DNA of 8,296 nucleotides from Streptococcaceae bacterium. GTDB taxonomy: Bacteria; Bacillota; Bacilli; Lactobacillales; Streptococcaceae. The stretch spans positions 1 to 8,296 of the forward strand of contig CADFQU010000031.1 in the NCBI GenBank assembly GCA_902836505.1. The letters run 5' to 3'. Position 1 is the first letter of the stretch; the number at the start of each line of letters is the position of its first letter. A program made the translations under genes and the position numbers. Under the pieces are notes generated by a model. It did no database searches. It was not told the DNA's origin and worked only from the letters and a program-made list of their open reading frames with translations. Below, in pieces: positions 6,323 to 8,296 of the stretch.

Positions 6323-7361
6323 CTAATCGTCTCACCTTGAAAGGTGCATAACCATAGGCTAAAAAGGCTGTGAAAGCTAGCAAGGCTAGGACGAGAAGTT
6401 TGTCTTCAAAGACCAGTAATCCCAGTCCTCCCTCAACGAGAACCACAAACAAAGTTACCGATTGAACTGTTTGAAGAAGTCCCCGTGTTTTAGCACGATT
6501 TTCCAAAGGAAAGAGTCGCGTTAAATATTGATAGTCAAAGGCCTTGTAGAGTCCGAGCAATTGAAAAACAAGTAAATAATTCAAGAGCCCCGCGACGGCC
6601 ACTGCTACTAGCGTTTGCGGGATGAAGACAAAGACAGCTATTGAAAGTCCTAATAAACGCAGGCTCATGGAAAACAGGTCTCCATTTCGAAGATAAGAAC
6701 GGAGATACAGGTTGTTCCAGGTCTTAGCACTGACTTTCGGAACCATACTTGTCAGATTATCTAAATAAGCCCGCCGTTTTACGCTATTAGTCATTCCTTT
6801 TACTGTTGTAAAAAGGGCAAAAAATCTTAGAATACTTTGCTTTCTCAGGTTTTCAAGCTCTACGATTCGCTCCCAATCAAGACCCGCCTGGTTATAAAAT
6901 CTTTTCCCCTTCCCTTGAAAAATAAGAACTTTCAACAAAAAGAGAACAGCCAAATAAACCACTACAATGGCAAGAGACAGTCCTAAAGCCAAAGCCAATG
7001 GAACAAACAGGACAAGCACAAAGGTTTGCAAAATCCCCCAGAAAATAGTTGCTCGTAAGGTCTGTTGTTTCAAATAGCCTTCCAATTCTTCTTCTTTTAC
7101 CAGGAGAAAAATCATGTCCGGCTTCTCACAATAGGTTGCGATGGAACCAACCGGAAGCAGAAGCAAAGGAGCTAGGGCAAGTACAATAAGGAGAAGGCTC
7201 TTATCTTCTGGTAGGGAGCGCAAAAATTGACTGTACTGAACCGCTAAAAAACCTAGAAAAATCAAGAGAAAAAGGACAAAGTGATCATTAAACACATAGC
7301 GAGAATATTTTAAGCACTGATTGCGAAAGGTCGTCTTCCTCTTTTGTAGTACTTCTATCAT
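6306..7361 (-). CDS. ecsB: EcsB, ABC transporter membrane subunit
   Basis: EcsB is the membrane partner of the ATPase EcsA. In Firmicutes the Ecs transporter affects secretion, intramembrane proteolysis by RasP and competence-related processes; its substrate is not firmly established. The 351-residue protein shows about eight hydrophobic segments, near residues 27-43, 55-75, 105-125, 127-147, 234-250, 251-271, 300-316 and 320-338. A charged cytoplasmic region spans about 150-225 with the segments LDWERIVELENLRKQ and KRRAYLDNL. There is no cleavable signal peptide; the N-terminus is basic and cytoplasmic-looking. The ATG (7359-7361) overlaps the ecsA TGA as ATGA, with Shine-Dalgarno AGAGGCGG just upstream. 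The last codons and stop also hold a promoter for ccrZ. Confidence 0.92.
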   Translation of the reverse strand: MIEVLQKRKTTFRNQCLKYSRYVFNDHFVLFLLIFLGFLAVQYSQFLRSLPEDKSLLLIVLALAPLLLLPVGSIATYCEKPDMIFLLVKEEELEGYLKQQTLRATIFWGILQTFVLVLFVPLALALGLSLAIVVVYLAVLFLLKVLIFQGKGKRFYNQAGLDWERIVELENLRKQSILRFFALFTTVKGMTNSVKRRAYLDNLTSMVPKVSAKTWNNLYLRSYLRNGDLFSMSLRLLGLSIAVFVFIPQTLVAVAVAGLLNYLLVFQLLGLYKAFDYQYLTRLFPLENRAKTRGLLQTVQSVTLFVVLVEGGLGLLVFEDKLLVLALLAFTAFLAYGYAPFKVRRLVDEMP

Positions 7362-8089
7362 CGGTCCGCCTCTTTTGTTAGTGCAAGGTAGATTTCATTC
7401 AAATCGGCATCTACCATTCCAAATTCTGTCCGCAATTCCTCTAAAGTCCCCTGAGCACGGACCTGTCCCTTATGGAGAATGACAAAGGCATCACACATTT
7501 TTTCAGCAGAATCCAGCACATGGGTACTCATTAAAATAGATTTCCCCTTCTCTTTTTCCACCTTCAATAATTGAATTAAATCTGAGATCGCAACTGGATC
7601 CAAACCTAAGAAAGGCTCGTCGACAATAAACAAACTTGGGTCAACAGCAAAGGCACAAATAATCATGACCTTTTGTTTCATCCCCTTAGAAAAATGGACA
7701 GGAAACCAATCCAATTTTTCCTCTAGTCGGAATTGCTTCAAGAGAGGAGTCACACGTGCAAAAACCGCCTCCTGATCCAAATCATAGGCCATCGCCACTG
7801 TCTCAATATGCTCACGCAGGGTTAACTCTTCATAAAGGCTCGGTGTTTCAGGAATATAACCAATTTTTTGGCGATAAGCACTTGGAGAAGTAGTTAAAGT
7901 CAAACCATCAATCCGAATTTCGCCATCATATGGACGCAACAGACCTATAATTTCATTAATGGTCGTTGATTTCCCTGCTCCATTCAACCCAATCAATCCA
8001 ATTAATTGACCATCGCCAACCTCAAAACTAACATCTTTTAAGACAGGGATATTGACATAGCCTCCTGTCAGATTTTTTATTTCTAACAT
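7358..8089 (-). CDS. ecsA: EcsA, ABC transporter ATP-binding protein
   Basis: EcsA is the cytoplasmic ATPase that powers the Ecs transporter with EcsB. The 243-residue protein has Walker A GLNGAGKST (34-42), a Q-loop region YIPETPSLY with Glu81 where most ABC proteins have Gln, signature FSKGMKQK (133-140) in place of LSGGQ, Walker B LFIVDEP with catalytic E158, D-loop LGLDP, and H-loop His190 (STH). The Glu and the SKGM signature recur, as I recall, in EcsA proteins, so they do not suggest loss of function. The ATG (8087-8089) gives the expected MLEIKNLTGGY start but has only a weak Shine-Dalgarno (AGAAAG about 8099-8104). ecsB follows with a 4-bp overlap. The promoter lies in the divergent region shared with hit. 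Confidence 0.95.
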   Translation of the reverse strand: MLEIKNLTGGYVNIPVLKDVSFEVGDGQLIGLIGLNGAGKSTTINEIIGLLRPYDGEIRIDGLTLTTSPSAYRQKIGYIPETPSLYEELTLREHIETVAMAYDLDQEAVFARVTPLLKQFRLEEKLDWFPVHFSKGMKQKVMIICAFAVDPSLFIVDEPFLGLDPVAISDLIQLLKVEKEKGKSILMSTHVLDSAEKMCDAFVILHKGQVRAQGTLEELRTEFGMVDADLNEIYLALTKEADR

Positions 8090-8104
8090 ATTTTCTTAGC
8101 TTTC

Positions 8105-8113
8105 TGGTATAAT
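8105..8113 (+). promoter_or_regulatory. Extended -10 promoter of hit
   Basis: TG (8105-8106), G, then a perfect TATAAT (8108-8113) forms an extended -10. The -35 position (about 8085-8090) has no good match and overlaps the start of ecsA. The predicted start near 8120 gives a leader of about 37 nt before the hit ATG. This element faces the ecsA -10 across 8 bp. Confidence 0.62.
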
Positions 8114-8121
8114 GTTCTTAT

Positions 8122-8130
8122 ATTATAACA
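8122..8130 (-). promoter_or_regulatory. Extended -10 promoter of ecsA-ecsB
   Basis: On the minus strand, TG (8129-8130), T, then a perfect TATAAT (8122-8127) forms an extended -10. No convincing -35 is seen 16-18 bp upstream. The predicted start near 8115 gives a leader of about 26 nt before the ecsA ATG. Confidence 0.6.
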
Positions 8131-8156
8131 AAATCTAGCGAAATTGAGGTGCATTT

Positions 8157-8296
8157 ATGGTTTCGGATTGTATTTTTTGTAAGATTGTTGCCGGAGAAAT
8201 TCCTGCTTCTAAGGTCTACGAAGATGACCATTTTCTTGCTTTTTTAGATATCTCACAGGTCACTCCAGGCCATACCCTTGTGATTCCAAAAAAACA
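8157..8296 (+). CDS. hit: HIT-family nucleotide-binding hydrolase, N-terminal part
   Basis: Only the first 46 codons are in the window. The translation contains [19 protein letters not shown] (residues 5-23), with the CxxC pair that often binds zinc in Hint-type HIT proteins, then [21 protein letters not shown] (about 26-46). This is the standard N-terminal half of a histidine-triad (HIT) domain. HIT proteins are nucleotide hydrolases or transferases acting on purine nucleoside phosphoramidates or dinucleotides. The HxHxHxx triad lies beyond the right edge, so catalytic competence cannot be judged. The ATG at 8157-8159 follows Shine-Dalgarno GAGGTG (8146-8151) with 5-nt spacing. The gene is divergent from ecsA, an arrangement common in Firmicutes. 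Confidence 0.92.
   Translation, partial: MVSDCIFCKIVAGEIPASKVYEDDHFLAFLDISQVTPGHTLVIPKK

Overview
The window comes from a low-GC Firmicute, almost certainly a Streptococcus of the mitis/sanguinis type. The gene order hit, ecsA, ecsB, ccrZ, trmB, rimP, nusA, ylxR, ylxQ, infB and the protein sequences look like those of Streptococcus pneumoniae and relatives. A species call closer than that (S. parasanguinis-like is my guess) would need a search. Everything is on the minus strand except hit at the right edge. No mobile element, CRISPR array, phage gene or rRNA/tRNA gene is visible. This is core genome, so no new multi-gene system is claimed.

Right to left in transcription order: a divergent promoter region (8090-8156) separates the HIT-family gene hit (plus strand, cut by the window edge) from the ecsA-ecsB ABC transporter genes. 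The two -10 elements face each other 8 bp apart. ccrZ (cell-cycle regulator and kinase-like protein) follows with its own good promoter buried in the 3' end of ecsB. It overlaps trmB (tRNA m7G46 methyltransferase) by 4 nt. A Rho-independent terminator (4791-4820) closes this unit.

The second unit is the nusA-infB operon: an extended -10 promoter (4727-4755), a short leader with a perfect 11-bp hairpin, then rimP, nusA, ylxR (rnpM), ylxQ and infB. Its products act in 30S maturation, transcription elongation/termination, RNase P modulation, RNA binding and translation initiation. Its translation starts are unusual. rimP has no well-placed ATG/GTG/TTG behind a near-perfect Shine-Dalgarno. nusA has its best Shine-Dalgarno separated from ATG by a stem-loop. 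ylxQ and infB both start with TTG.

The main anomaly is an in-frame TAA at 43-45 inside infB, exactly where streptococcal IF2 normally has a Glu codon. The conserved frame continues past it to the window edge. IF2 is essential and its missing C-terminal domain binds initiator tRNA, so a sequence error, an artificial change or a suppressed mutation must be told apart. The only stretches without genes are 4657-4838 (leader, promoter, terminator) and 8090-8156 (divergent promoters).
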